NCBI GenBank assembly: GCA_002917075.1
Contig: NTMA01000124.1
Location: 1 to 64,000 of the forward strand
From: Hawksworthiomyces lignivorus
Taxonomy: Eukaryota > Ascomycota > Sordariomycetes > Ophiostomatales > Ophiostomataceae
DNA: 64,000 bases
Direction of reading: 5' to 3'
The position numbers and the translations under genes were made by a program. This document shows positions 10,901-21,686 of the stretch, piece after piece (the first letter of the stretch is position 1; every line of letters begins with the position of its first letter). The notes beneath the pieces were generated by a model. It did not search any database. It had not been told where the DNA came from and saw only the letters and a list, made by a program, of their open reading frames with translations.

Positions 10901-12597
10901 TCGAGACAACAAACCACCCTGGGATTCTGGTGACAGCCAGAGCCCAGAGCATCGCAACTGTATTCAAGGATTTGACTGTCGGCTCAGGGTACATCTCTAG
11001 CGGTACAGAATATAAGGATTGCTTCTTCTCAGCTCTTGCCAATATCGGAATACTCATGACACCGGATGGTGCAGACTTTGGCCTTACCCGCAACATAGCG
11101 GCTTTGGCAGCGCTCTGGGGTCACGTCCGGATTTTTCAAGCCTTGGTTGACAAGGAGCTGATTCAAGAGATCAATCGCCTAGGCGACTCTTACAACGCCC
11201 CTCTGACTCTGGCCACAGTAGAGTTGACTTCAACCCAAATAACTCTAGACAAGCTCATAAGACTCTTGTTCTGTGCAACTATTGGGAGGAGCATCCCCTG
11301 CTTGGACCATCTACTCGACCACGGTGTCTCTCCGGACCATATGAATAGCGTTGGCCAGACCCCGCTACACGTGGCTGCGCTCTACTGCAGTAGAAATGTT
11401 GTCACTTGCTTGATAGATCACAATGCGGATATAGACACAATTGATCACTACGGTCAAACGCCCCTATTAACTGTCCTACACTCTTGCGAAAGCGTGGACA
11501 AATTGGAACCAATAGCGAGACTACTTGTCTCTGGCAAGGGCCGCCAGAAAGCAGACTTGTCCCGCGTAGATGAATACGGCAATACGGTGCTACACTTAGC
11601 TGTCAGAAAGGACTGGAGCCGTGTTCAGCACCGTAACAAGTCGACAAAGCCCGAACCATACTCGCATGAGGCAGAGGGCGGTGGATTCATCGGCTTTCTG
11701 GTCGACAACGGCGCCGAAGTCGATGCTATAAATCACGAAGGCGATACGGCTCTCTTGGATGCATGTCATCTGAGAAATGTGAAGAATGTCGAATGTATCC
11801 TTGACAGTGGTGCAGATCCAAACAAGCGGAACTCTAACGGCATAAGTCCGCTCTTCTACGCTATTGACAGTCGAATGACGAATATCTGCCTGACACTTCT
11901 TGATCACGGCGCGGATGCAAATGAGAACGGCCCGGCGCACAACAACCAGTCTGCTCTTGTACGAGCATGTAACTCGTCATTATACGTATCGCGCACTGTC
12001 GCGGCGCTCCTTGGACAGGGAGCAGAACCAAATGTTCAAGTGATGCCAGGCGGGCCGACACTGATACAGGGCCTGCTAGGTCCACGTAGAAAACAACATT
12101 CCAGAAAGAACGAGAAATGTGTCTTGCAGCTTGTCTCGGCTGGCGTGGATTCGAACTGCGTCGTCATACCGGGCCTATCGCGAACACTGCTGCATGAGGC
12201 TTGTGCTTCGATCAATACTTATCTCGCCAGAGGATTGATAGATCGCGGTGCGGCTGTCAATTGCCTGGATGTAGAGGGTCAAACGCCCCTGCACGTGCTC
12301 TTAGACATAGTGTCATCGCGCCTGGAAAAGTGGAAGGACGAAAGTATGACAGATAAGGAACAAACGAAAGCGTACGAATTGAACTGTGCAGTGGACCGAC
12401 CATGGATAGAGAAGGCAGTTCGGTTGCTCTTGTGGAAAGGAGCGTCAGTAACATTAAAAGACAAGAAGGGCCGGACACCCCTTGATCTCGTTGACGACCA
12501 AGACATACGACACAAATGGCTGAAGGAGGATATACCGGAGTTATTCAACGGGCAGGTCGCTAGTTTGAGGGAAGAAGCTGTTCGTGCTGTTCCTTAA
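7961..12597 (+). CDS. NLR-type protein: NACHT N-terminal domain, NACHT ATPase, ankyrin repeats
   Basis: Three exons (7961-8486, 8544-8794, 8860-12597) give 1504 residues; both introns are short (57 and 65 nt) with GCTAAC and CTGAC branch sites. The first intron is a multiple of 3, so it could be retained. Order: a basic and disordered N-terminus (1-140); a NWD/NACHT-NTPase N-terminal domain from about 145 (QMWNEAYENL, then a hydrophobic PPAALILSGISAVLP segment) to 400; NACHT with Walker A AYPGCGKSVL (about 470-479) and Walker B IICVIDALDEA (about 567-577); a helical winged region with FIHQTARDFLLEQ; and about ten ankyrin repeats from 1025 to 1490 (for example GQTPLHVAALYCSRNVVTCL). Fungal proteins with this architecture act in non-self recognition and regulated cell death. 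No death-effector or amyloid motif is obvious at the N-terminus. The reading frame is intact. Confidence 0.9.
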
Positions 12598-13032
12598 TAC
12601 TTTCCTTCCAATATAATGGTGGTCTTTAGCCTTAACTTCTAAGTACAAAGGCTAGATCATTCTCTTATAGATACGAAATTCTTAGTGGTGCATAAATAAT
12701 GACCTTAACATAAAAGGCGAGACGTGATTTGCAAGGGACAAATTGAACAAACTCAAGAGGAATAACATGCTGCTTTTGTTTATACACTTTTTAATATCTT
12801 TCACGGTATTTTCTATAATGGATCTCTTTCTTGTCTTGCTATAGGGAGTTACATCGATTGTAATTACTTTTTTGCTTGCTCGCGGTGGTGTGCGAACAGC
12901 ACATCCAGCAAATTACGTTTGCTTTTGCCTCTGTCCTGCGTGTCCGTCCATCCCGTTCTTGTGGGCTCTTCAGCAGCACACTTTCTTCGTCTTCGGATGC
13001 CCTAATATAGGTGTAGCAGATGCTCCTGGTCC
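12598..13032. other. Convergent 3' intergenic region
   Basis: This 435-bp AT-rich spacer lies between the 3' end of the NLR gene and the convergent secreted-protein gene. No coding sequence was recognised. Confidence 0.45.
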
Positions 13033-13959
13033 TTAGAACCCCGGGTCCGGCTCCTCGAGCCCGGCCGGCGGAGGCGGCACGCCACAGTTGGGCTTGCCGC
13101 CGCAGTACGTCATGGTGTGCACGCGCCGCAGCTTGCCGTCGAGGATGCGGAACTCGTGGCTGTCGGGGGCGTTGTCGATGCCGCCGAACTCGAGCAGCAG
13201 GCTGACGGCGCCCACGGTCTCGTCGATGACGTAGCGGCGGTTGGGCGCCTTCATGGTGGTGTTGGTAGGGATGCCAATGTTGCACGTGTCGTTGGCGAAG
13301 CCGCGGCCCGTGGTGCTGCCGCCCTCGAGCCGCGTGCAGGGCGTGCCCCAGGGCACCGGCAGGCTGTGGTTGCCGAGCATGTTGAAGTAGGCGTCGGCCG
13401 CCGACTTCAGCACCGCGCGACTGTCGCGCCGGCTGGCCGGCTCGATGGGCGCCCAGTCCTCGAGCAGCGCATAGTGCAGCGTGCGCGTCGCGTTGAACAG
13501 CCAGTCGCCCGTCGTCGTGGCCACCCGGTCGATCTTGGCGATCTGGAAGCCGCCGTTGTCGCTGCCGCCACGCGCCTGCGCCGCCGCTGCCGCCGCCGGC
13601 GCTGCCTGCAGCCGGATCTGCGCCCCGATCACCCACGGGTCCGCCGGGTCGCTGGCGATCGTCTCCACAAACGCCGCGCATTGCGCTAGGTCAAAGATGC
13701 TGCGGCTGCGGTCGATCCGCAGCGGCCGCCCCAGCCGGCTCGCCCGCGGCGCCACTGCCTTCTCGTTCTCCAAGAATGTCGCGTTCGCCGCCAGCAGCCG
13801 CTCCAGCCACTGCACCTCCCCCGTGCTCTGCGCCGCCGTGTACCGGTCCGTCGCCTGCTCCAGCACCGCGCGTGTGCAGTTGGCCGCCGCCACAAGCACC
13901 GCTCCCTGGGCGCAGAGGCCAGCCAGGATCGCCGCTGCGAGCGAGAATGTACGAGTCAT
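13033..13959 (-). CDS. Secreted DUF8021-type protein
   Basis: A single-exon 308-residue protein. It has a signal peptide of about 25 residues (MTRTFSLAAAILAGLCAQGA and an AAA-type cleavage region). The mature part starts with CTRAVLEQATDRYTAAQ and contains several N-glycosylation sequons (NAT, NHS, NDT, NTT) and paired Cys, including the end motif TMTYCGGKPNCG. The conserved block RYVIDETVGAVSLLLEFGG with a following HEFRILDGKLRRVHTMT strand pair resembles the cone-shaped NTF2/SnoaL-like fold. I recognise the family as fungal DUF8021, whose activity is unknown. Extracellular location is inferred from the signal peptide, the absence of later membrane helices and the lack of a GPI site. Confidence 0.8.
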   Translation of the reverse strand: MTRTFSLAAAILAGLCAQGAVLVAAANCTRAVLEQATDRYTAAQSTGEVQWLERLLAANATFLENEKAVAPRASRLGRPLRIDRSRSIFDLAQCAAFVETIASDPADPWVIGAQIRLQAAPAAAAAAQARGGSDNGGFQIAKIDRVATTTGDWLFNATRTLHYALLEDWAPIEPASRRDSRAVLKSAADAYFNMLGNHSLPVPWGTPCTRLEGGSTTGRGFANDTCNIGIPTNTTMKAPNRRYVIDETVGAVSLLLEFGGIDNAPDSHEFRILDGKLRRVHTMTYCGGKPNCGVPPPPAGLEEPDPGF

Positions 13960-16326
13960 GATCTTCTTGCCTTTCTCTTTTCGCCCCTCTCTGTCTCAAA
14001 AGGTAGTTGGTCGTGAGATTGTGCGTCTGGAGAAGCCCTTTGCTTGTGTACGCGTACAAAACTTCACTCTGGTCACGAAAGGTTCTGCTATCTCACATCT
14101 ACAATCAATTGCCATTGGGTTTGCTTTTAAGCTTTAGTAATGCCCTTGTATTTATTTTTTCTTATTTGATTCCTATTCTATTAGCCGGAGTATTGAATTT
14201 TTTTTTTGAATCTCTCAGGAAAGACATTGAGGCGCCCGACAACACGGCATGCGCTCTGGCAAAATTGGTTGAAGAGGATGAAATTTGCTGCAAATTGCGG
14301 CAGAGCGGAGAAGGGACAGGAGGCCCCCCTTCTCTCATACCAGCAGCACGGACACTGTAAGAAGCAGAGAAACTGGCTTGAGGTGAGATATTACAAATCC
14401 TGCTAGGCGAGATACGTGAACTAAAATGGAGTTGCGAATCTTGAGGACGTGATGGATTGCGACGAGGTGGTTGTCCTCGGACCTCAAGTTGATCTGCATT
14501 AGGCCGAAGGCGCGAGACGGCCGCGTAGGGGCAGAAGCGGGCCAGCGCCGTGTAAGTCAGGAGGGGCATCAGGCAGCAAGCGTTTGCTGCTTGCGCCAGA
14601 GCAGAAAGAAAGCAGCCGGCTACGAATAAATCAAGATAGGAAGAGGCGGCGAAGCTGCTCGTGCGGTCCAGCTATTTTCGACATGCTTGGGCCAAGTTGG
14701 ACGTCCGTCTTCGAAGCGGCCATCGTACACATCATGGGAACCCACCGCTGGGCCAGATTGTCGCCTTTCGTGCCGGTACCGTCTAGGCTTGAGCAAACGC
14801 AATCTCGAGAGCACGGGATGTCTGAAGAAGAGATAGCAGCAAGGAAAGCATAAAACGACGAGGGGACAAAAGTACAGGGATAAAGAAAGGAGAGGCGTCC
14901 GAGTTAGGACTGCGTTGTGGTTGTTAACCGAGGATAACCATAAAAAAACGAAGCTGCCAACAGGCGGACCCAAATTTTCTGTCGATTTGCACAGCCCCTG
15001 GACCATTTAAATGCGATAGAAGGACGCCGTTCAGCGGCACACCGTCTGACAGCGGACCCGCTCGGCCAGTACGGTTCCAGGTTGCGGCTGGTATTGGAGG
15101 TGGAGCTGGAGCTGGGCCAGCAAGCTCAGCAAAGGGGGGTGGACGACGAGTGTGCCCGGCACACCCTTCCGGCCCCCGTACGCAGCAGCCCACGAGGGAG
15201 GGAATGTTGGCAGCAGTCGGTCGTCCGGCGTGCTGTTCGCGTCCACCGTTCGCGGCGGCGCCTAATGTGCAGTTTCACGGAAGGCCGCATTGTGCTGTTT
15301 CTCGGTCGACGTACGATTTCAGGGACGCGGTGGCGAGCAGTCAAATTTCGGCCGGTGGAAGGTCGTGGCTGCCGAAACGAAGAAGAAAATATGCGGTGCA
15401 TCGTCAAAGGGCTTTCGAATCACCTCAGAATGCCAAGACTTAAGCTCCCTTCGTGGCGAGACATTGATCGCGCCTTCGCGTGCTTTATCATAAGAGCGAG
15501 ATGGGGCTCCATTTTTATTTTCCTCCTGCAGAATTTCTGCGTGCCCAAATCACAGTCATGGGAAGAAAGGAGCTGGGCAGCCTCGAGGGTTTTGTAGCTG
15601 ATGGTGTTATTCCCAGAGGACAGATGCCGAGAAATCTGCGAGACAGTGTGGCTTCTGTGCTGCCACAACCACGGAAGCGGTAACGCTTGGTGCTAGAAAA
15701 CTGGAGACCCAGCGGTCCTGACTGATCCCGGTCTGTATTCTACGCTACGAACCTGTCAACTGGAATTCCAGAGCAGTGCGAGGAAGGTTGCTGAATGAGC
15801 GAGAAGCGGCCCCCCTCACGATGATTGGCCCGAGATCACCTTAGATAATGGTTCAAAGAGAAACTCTGAGGTCTCGGCCCTGTGGATCCTCATTTTTGGC
15901 TTCGGCTCGTCGGTACATTCACGATAGCTGCGGCTCTGATTGGCTAGACACCATGTAAAAGCTCTTTTAGCATCATCAAAAAAGATGTCGACGATGTCGT
16001 CGTTCACGCGACGACCGGCGGCCTAAATGCCTGACGAGCTATTCTCGGGAGAGAGACCCAATCTTACTGGTCCTTGGGATGTCCGTGATACTTGCTGCAA
16101 TATAGTATCTCGTGAATGGAGGATATAAAAGGCGGCGGGCTTCCCCCTCGAGGAAGAGACTTGGCCACTCTCTCTTGACTTTTGCCTCCTGTGTTTCTAT
16201 TCTTGTATGACTTTTCAAAAAGATTCTCCATTGTATATTACCAGAAAACAAACAGGATAAATCAATCAATTTTATCACATACCATTAAGTGATTCCAATC
16301 CTCTCATCGATCCACTACTGCCCACA
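13960..16326. other. Long intergenic region without recognised gene
   Basis: These 2.37 kb hold only short open frames with unnatural composition on both strands. The right end carries promoter elements of the MFS gene: reverse CCAAT boxes (GATTGGCC near 15824 and GATTGGCT near 15937) and a TATA box. The rest may be long regulatory DNA or decayed sequence; I found no homology by eye. Confidence 0.4.
16124..16130 (+). promoter_or_regulatory. Candidate TATA box of the MFS exporter
   Basis: TATAAAA stands about 197 bp before the ATG at 16327, followed by pyrimidine-rich sequence. Position and consensus fit a fungal core promoter with a leader of roughly 160 nt. Confidence 0.45.
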
Positions 16327-18370
16327 ATGGATTCATCATTACCACCAGAGGAAGAGGACGCCCGACAATACGCCTCGATCGTCCACGCCAACACCACCAT
16401 CTCCCATCCTACCCACGCACACCAGCATGCCTCTCACCCCCACGCAGACCACGGCGTCGGCCGCCGACGGAGCACTAGCACCACCGTCTCCGCAGGCGCT
16501 GGCAGCCGCCGCCGCCTGTCCTTTGCGGGCTCCCGCCCCAGCGTCGACAAGGAGCGCCATCGCGACCCGGCCCTGGATATCAACCTGCCTTACCGCACCC
16601 TGAGCGCCGCGGCCAACTTTGACGAGTACCGCCTGGAAGTACCCGGCGGTGAGCTGCCGGGACCCGTCGAGCCCCCCGAGGTCGCCCAGCAGGCTGAAGC
16701 CGCGTCCGTGGCGGCGGGCCGCGCGCCTACGCACGAGCCCGAGCGGCGCTACCGCCTGGTGGCTTTTGAGCCCAATGACCCAGGGAATCCAAAAAACTGG
16801 TCGAAGGCGATGAAGTGGTGGTGCACCATGGTCGTTTCCATGACCTGCTTCGTGGTGGCCTTCGCGTCGAGCGTGATCACGGCCGACATCGAGGGCGTGG
16901 CAGAGGAGTTCAACGTGAGCAGCGAGGTGGTGATGCTGAGCATCACCGTGTTCGTCGTCGGCTTCGGCATTGGGCCGCTCGCCTTCGCTCCTTTGTCCGA
17001 GGTCTATGGTAGACGCGTCATCTAGTACGTTCAAGAACCGCTCTCTTTTTCCTTGTTCAAGAAAAAAAATATTCGTCTCTCTTACCGCGGCCAAAGCCCA
17101 GCTCTGCTAACAATTTTTCTCCAGTGGCTCTACACTGCTTGTCGCCGTTGTCTTCATCATTCCCTGCGCCGTGTCCAAGAACATCGGCACGCTCCTGGTG
17201 TGCCGCTGCATCGACGGCATCGCCTTCTCCGCGCCCATGACCCTGGTCGGTGGCACGCTGGCCGACCTGTGGCGCAACGAGGAGCGCGGCGTGCCCATGG
17301 CCACCTTCTCTGCCGCGCCCTTCCTAGGCCCCGCCATCGGCCCGCTGGTCGGCGGCTTCCTGTCCGATGCCAAGGGCTGGCGCTGGCTGTACTGGATCCA
17401 GCTGATCCTTGCCGGTGCCGTCTGGTTCCTCATCACCTTCACCGTGCCCGAGACGTACGCGCCCATCATCCTGCAGCAGCGTGCGGCAAAGCTGCGCAAG
17501 CAGACGGGCGAGATGGACTATGTCACCGAGCAGGAGCTGGACGCGCGGCCCATGGCCGAGCGGCTGCGCATCTTCCTGGTGCGCCCCATCCAGCTGCTGT
17601 TCCTAGAGCTCATCGTGTTCCTGCTGTCCCTCTACATGTCGGTGCTGTACGGCCTGCTGTACATGTTCTTCGTGGCCTACCCCGTCATCTTCCAGGAGGG
17701 CAAGGGCTACAGCGCCGGCACCACGGGCCTCATGTTCATCCCCCTGGCCATCGGCGTGGTTTTGTCGGCCGCCTGCTCGCCCTTTATCAACCGTCACTAC
17801 CTCAAGATGGTGCAGCGCTACAACGGCAAGCCGCCAGCCGAGGTGCGCCTGATCCCCATGATGTTCAGCTGCTGGTTCATCCCCGCCGGCCTCTTCATCT
17901 TCGCCTGGACCTCGTACCCCCACCTGTCCTGGTGGGGGCCCTCCATGGGCGGCTTCCCCGTCGGCTTCGGCTTCATCTTCCTCTACAACTCGGCCAACAA
18001 CTACCTGGTCGACTCGTACCAGCACCAGGCCGCCTCAGCCCTGGCCGCCAAGACCTGCCTGCGCTCCTTCTGGGGCGCCGGCGTCGTCCTCTTTACCGTG
18101 CAGATGTACCACCGCATGGGCGACCAGTGGGCCTCCACCTTTTTGGCCTTTCTCAGCCTCGCCTGCTGCGCTATCCCCTTCCTCTTCTGGATCTACGGCG
18201 CCCGCATCCGCCGCCTCAGCCGCTTCGCCTACGGCGGTGACGATGAGGAGGAGGAGGCCGTCGCCAAGGGCACCGCTGGCAGCGACTCTGACGCCGAGAA
18301 GGCCCAGGCGCCCATGGACACCGCCGTGCTGGCCAAGGTCACCACGCTGACGCAGCCCACGGCCTACTAA
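16327..18370 (+). CDS. MFS drug/polyamine:H+ antiporter (DHA1 family, TPO/FLU1-like)
   Basis: Two exons (16327-17024, 17125-18370) encode 647 residues; the intron (donor GTACGT, branch CTAAC, acceptor CCAG) splits a Tyr codon after GRRVI. The first 155 or so residues are a hydrophilic, His/Pro-rich cytoplasmic tail. The family linker ends in [17 protein letters not shown], directly before helix 1, as in TPO1/FLU1-type exporters. Motif A appears as [10 protein letters not shown] between helices 2 and 3, and motif C as [13 protein letters not shown] in helix 5. Twelve helices can be counted. The C-terminal tail is acidic and Ala-rich. The likely role is plasma-membrane efflux of drugs, fungicides or polyamines driven by the proton gradient; the substrate cannot be predicted. 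No biosynthetic genes lie next to it. Confidence 0.9.
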
Positions 18371-19262
18371 GGCAAAAGCGTCAGACACTTTCCTTTTCCG
18401 TTTTTCTTCACGGAGACAAAATTTCGGACATAGACAATATTTGCATACCGTGTTTACGATCACGGGTTGTTCCGCATACATATTGCGTCGAACAAAAACC
18501 AAAAAGAGGAACTCCCCCTCCCATTCAGAAAACTGAGGGGGAGACATATTATAGAATTTTAGACTGGTACCACCAAAATTGTGGTGGTGGATTGCATCTG
18601 GTTTTGCATGGTTTTGCATAGTTAGGAGTTTTTCTTTTTTTCTTTCAGGATTGCTCTATGAGAGCCTACGATACCAGACGTTTAATAGCAATACAACATA
18701 ATACAATATCAAAATATCAAAATATTAACATAAAATCATCCACATAAAATTAGTTCCGTGAAGGTATGTGCATCAAAATATTCGCATTTCGATTTGTCTT
18801 ATGGCCATTCTCACATGTCGCTTTATCTTTAGGCTAAAAGCTGTCCGTGTCCGTACGTCGCCGTAGACTACTCGATTTGTCCACGGCACTTGTCATAGTA
18901 CACTGCCTGCTATATGTTCATATATTAAAAAACGTGGATCACCTGGCTGATGACAAAATGTCCTGTCCTGTTCGCTGGGAGACGAAGATTCGGCAATTTA
19001 TTCTTCATATGTGGTCATGGCACAACGTGTGCCGATTTAAGGAGGCAATGGGCCCTCTTTACTGCTTTTATTTTCTTCACTGCTACGTATATTTGCCTCG
19101 CTGCACCTAAGAAAGTCTGCCAAACGGCTTTTGGAATATTCGTCACGGTCAATTGAACTACGCACAGGTCGCACCTTTGTGACGCAGACTCTCGATACCT
19201 CATAACGAGGTCGTCTTTCCAGCCAGTGATTCATCATCGTTTGACTCCTCATCCCATCTATC
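18371..19262. other. Intergenic region
   Basis: These 892 bp follow the MFS stop and precede a small secreted-protein gene. AT-rich repeats of the AATAC/AATATC kind around 18690-18760 are the only structure seen. Confidence 0.4.
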
Positions 19263-19631
19263 ATGCGGCTGTTTGTGTTCTTTACGCCAATACTCCTGCT
19301 GCTGCTGCTGTCCTCGGCAGCGTCTGCTGCGCCCGTGGCCCGCGACGGCCTCGTCAACGCCCAGGATGCTGTCGATATGCTGCTAGCTCACCTGCGGCGT
19401 GACCACGACACCGCCGGCCACGCCGTGCGCCGGCTGCAGACGCGCGTGCTCAACTACTCCGAGTCCGTCGAGATCATGGCCATCTGGCGCCAGTTCACCC
19501 GCTCGCACGAAGAGGCTGTGCACGCGGCGGAGCGCATGCGGCAGTTCCTGCGGCGCATGGACGGCTTGTATGGGACGAAGCGGGAGCCGGATCCGGCCAT
19601 GTCGTTCCTGGGATACAGTGGGATGCTCTGA
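19263..19631 (+). CDS. Small secreted protein, unknown function
   Basis: A 122-residue single-exon protein with a strong signal peptide: MRLFVFFTPILLLLLLSS, cleavage near SAASA/APVAR. The mature protein of about 98 residues contains no Cys, is rich in Arg, His and Glu, and is predicted by eye to be helical (HDTAGHAVRRLQTRVLNYSE and EEAVHAAERMRQFLRRM have amphipathic spacing). One sequon (NYS) is present. I recognise no family. GC content and codon choice match neighbouring real genes, which supports coding. It could be a secreted effector-like protein or a lineage-specific orphan. Confidence 0.6.
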   Translation: MRLFVFFTPILLLLLLSSAASAAPVARDGLVNAQDAVDMLLAHLRRDHDTAGHAVRRLQTRVLNYSESVEIMAIWRQFTRSHEEAVHAAERMRQFLRRMDGLYGTKREPDPAMSFLGYSGML

Positions 19632-21686
19632 GGAGGTCCCGAAAACACAGCTGAAAAGACGCCACGAACACGCCTGCAGCCGAGAACCATGAATATCCGG
19701 CTTGCTCGCCAAGAGGCTTTCTTGTCCCTGGCGACGCAAAGAAGCTCACAAAACAGCTAAACGCGATCGGTGACTTGCCGTTGCGCGGTGATCTTTGCCG
19801 CGCTTCAACGCCGATGTGAAGTTTGCTGAGAGAGCGTCCTCCACATGCTTCACTGTTGAATAGCGCTGCCGGCGAGATTAAGCGGCGACGATCGCACTGA
19901 TCTAGATTACGAGGGAAAGTGTTTCATTTTGTCTCACAGGCACAACAATGCTATCTCATGTCATACCCTCGATCCCGCCATTAACCTCTTCTCAATCGAC
20001 ATTTTGAATGAAGCAGCAAATCGCCCAATACTCGATGCATGGAGAAGGGAGGGGTTTTGTCTCGGAACACGAAGTACGCCGAGACAGTGATGCAATAGTT
20101 GAAGACGGCTTGTATGATTCCTTGAATGAAAATTGTCCTCGGCTCTTCAAACGCAGCTTCCAAGGTCGGCCTTTGCTTCCACAAGGAGAACCTGAGATCC
20201 CTTGCAGGCTTACGGATCACTGTGTATGTACCAAGCAGGCCAGATGAATCAATGCACACCAGAATGGCAACGAGAAGAGAATGATGAGGGACAAAACCAC
20301 GCCTATTTGTGCTATCAAGACAATGTCCCTTGTGTCTTATAAGACATCCCGCCGCTTTGATGCCGTCGATGCTGTTAATGCCTTTGGTCTCTCCTATGCT
20401 TCTGATGTCTTTGGTGGCTTTATTTTTGCTTCACCTTCCAATTATTTTCGTATTCGTACCAGAACTGCCAGTGATCTTGGCTGTTTCTTCCTTAGTGGCA
20501 GGTACGACCCGTCTCGCCCATACTTCTTTGAGTTGGCGTAGTGCTGGGCAGTAGACGTGAACGTATGCGTATTAGCGGTGTCCTTGTGTGGGGAAGCTGT
20601 TCACGGAACGGCTTCCCCTGAGAAAGTCGAAAACCAGCTTTTTTTCTTTCTGGCAAGGAAGGTGGGGTGCAACAGGTGTGATTGACGAGCTGTGGTTGGA
20701 TGTGAATCCTTCCCTTCTTCCCTTGCCCTTGTTGGTGTGGAGATCCCTTGTTTGTTGTTTCTCTCCAGAAGCCATTCGCCTGCAGCCTTCCAAGGTCGCG
20801 TCTCTTTTGGCGTGTTTCTAAGCAGCATACGCCTTTTCCTGTCGAGGCCGTTTTGGTGATAATGTTTTTCCCTATGCAACGATGACAGTGCAACCTCACA
20901 TCCTCTCGCCCTCTCATACTCGCTCCCAAGCCTCACACTAAAGAATTCATTTGGCATTGGAACCCATGCAATCTTATTTCAGATTTCTGCTTCATTTCGT
21001 CTGAAGCAGCCCCTTAGTCTTTTCCCTTTTCGTCTCTGGCTCTTCTCTGGGATGCTTTTCATTTGGTATTCTTCATCGGCTATTGTACGTTTTGCCCCTG
21101 AGATGCGACCCAGAAAGAGGATCTCCTGTCGATCTTGAATCCTAGTCGCTGGTTTTTTTATTTTCCTTTCTTTCCTCCCGAGAGATACCCAGAAGCCCAG
21201 GACAGGGAAGACACAGAAAAAGGTCAGAAATAAAGGTGAGGAAGAAAAGGCTTGGGCCAGGGCCATCATTTCCAGTCAACTCTTTTGGGACCCCTCTTCT
21301 CTCACCCCTTTTCTTTTCTTTTTCCTCTCCTCTCCCTGCTCGTATTATCCAGCCTGTGTTCTGCTATTATTATGGACGCGCTGTGCTAGTTGGGCGGCGC
21401 ACGTTTGCTGCATGCATCCCCAAAAAAGATCCCTCTTTAAGTGTATATCATTTAATTCCCCAATGATATGCTCCATATTCCAAGGATATCTTCGCGAACA
21501 GACCAAGACCCCTAGCAAAAATCCGTGCTCCTCTTTTCGTGTCAACTATCCGTGCGAAGTCCAGCTAAGGTGAAAGCTGCCGACAAAGCCGCCGCCACAC
21601 CGTTGCTGGCTTGTCATTTTTTCCGCGAACCTAGTCACCTCCCTATTGCTCTGCGCCGCAGACTACAAGTAAAGACAGATACGACC
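19632..21686. other. Long intergenic region and leader of the LRR gene
   Basis: Two kilobases without a confident gene. At 19981-20259 on the minus strand an open frame of 92 codons has protein-like composition and continues upstream for about 80 codons beyond a single TGA; it may be a decayed gene. From 20930 to 21520 the plus strand is pyrimidine-rich, as in long fungal 5' leaders. The LRR frame is open back to 21525, so an upstream start is possible. Confidence 0.4.

Noticed and set aside
17053..18240. Alternative plus-strand frame of 395 codons inside the MFS exporter
   Set aside because: Composition (His/Arg/Pro/Leu) is that of an off-frame shadow; the MFS frame has clear helices and motifs.
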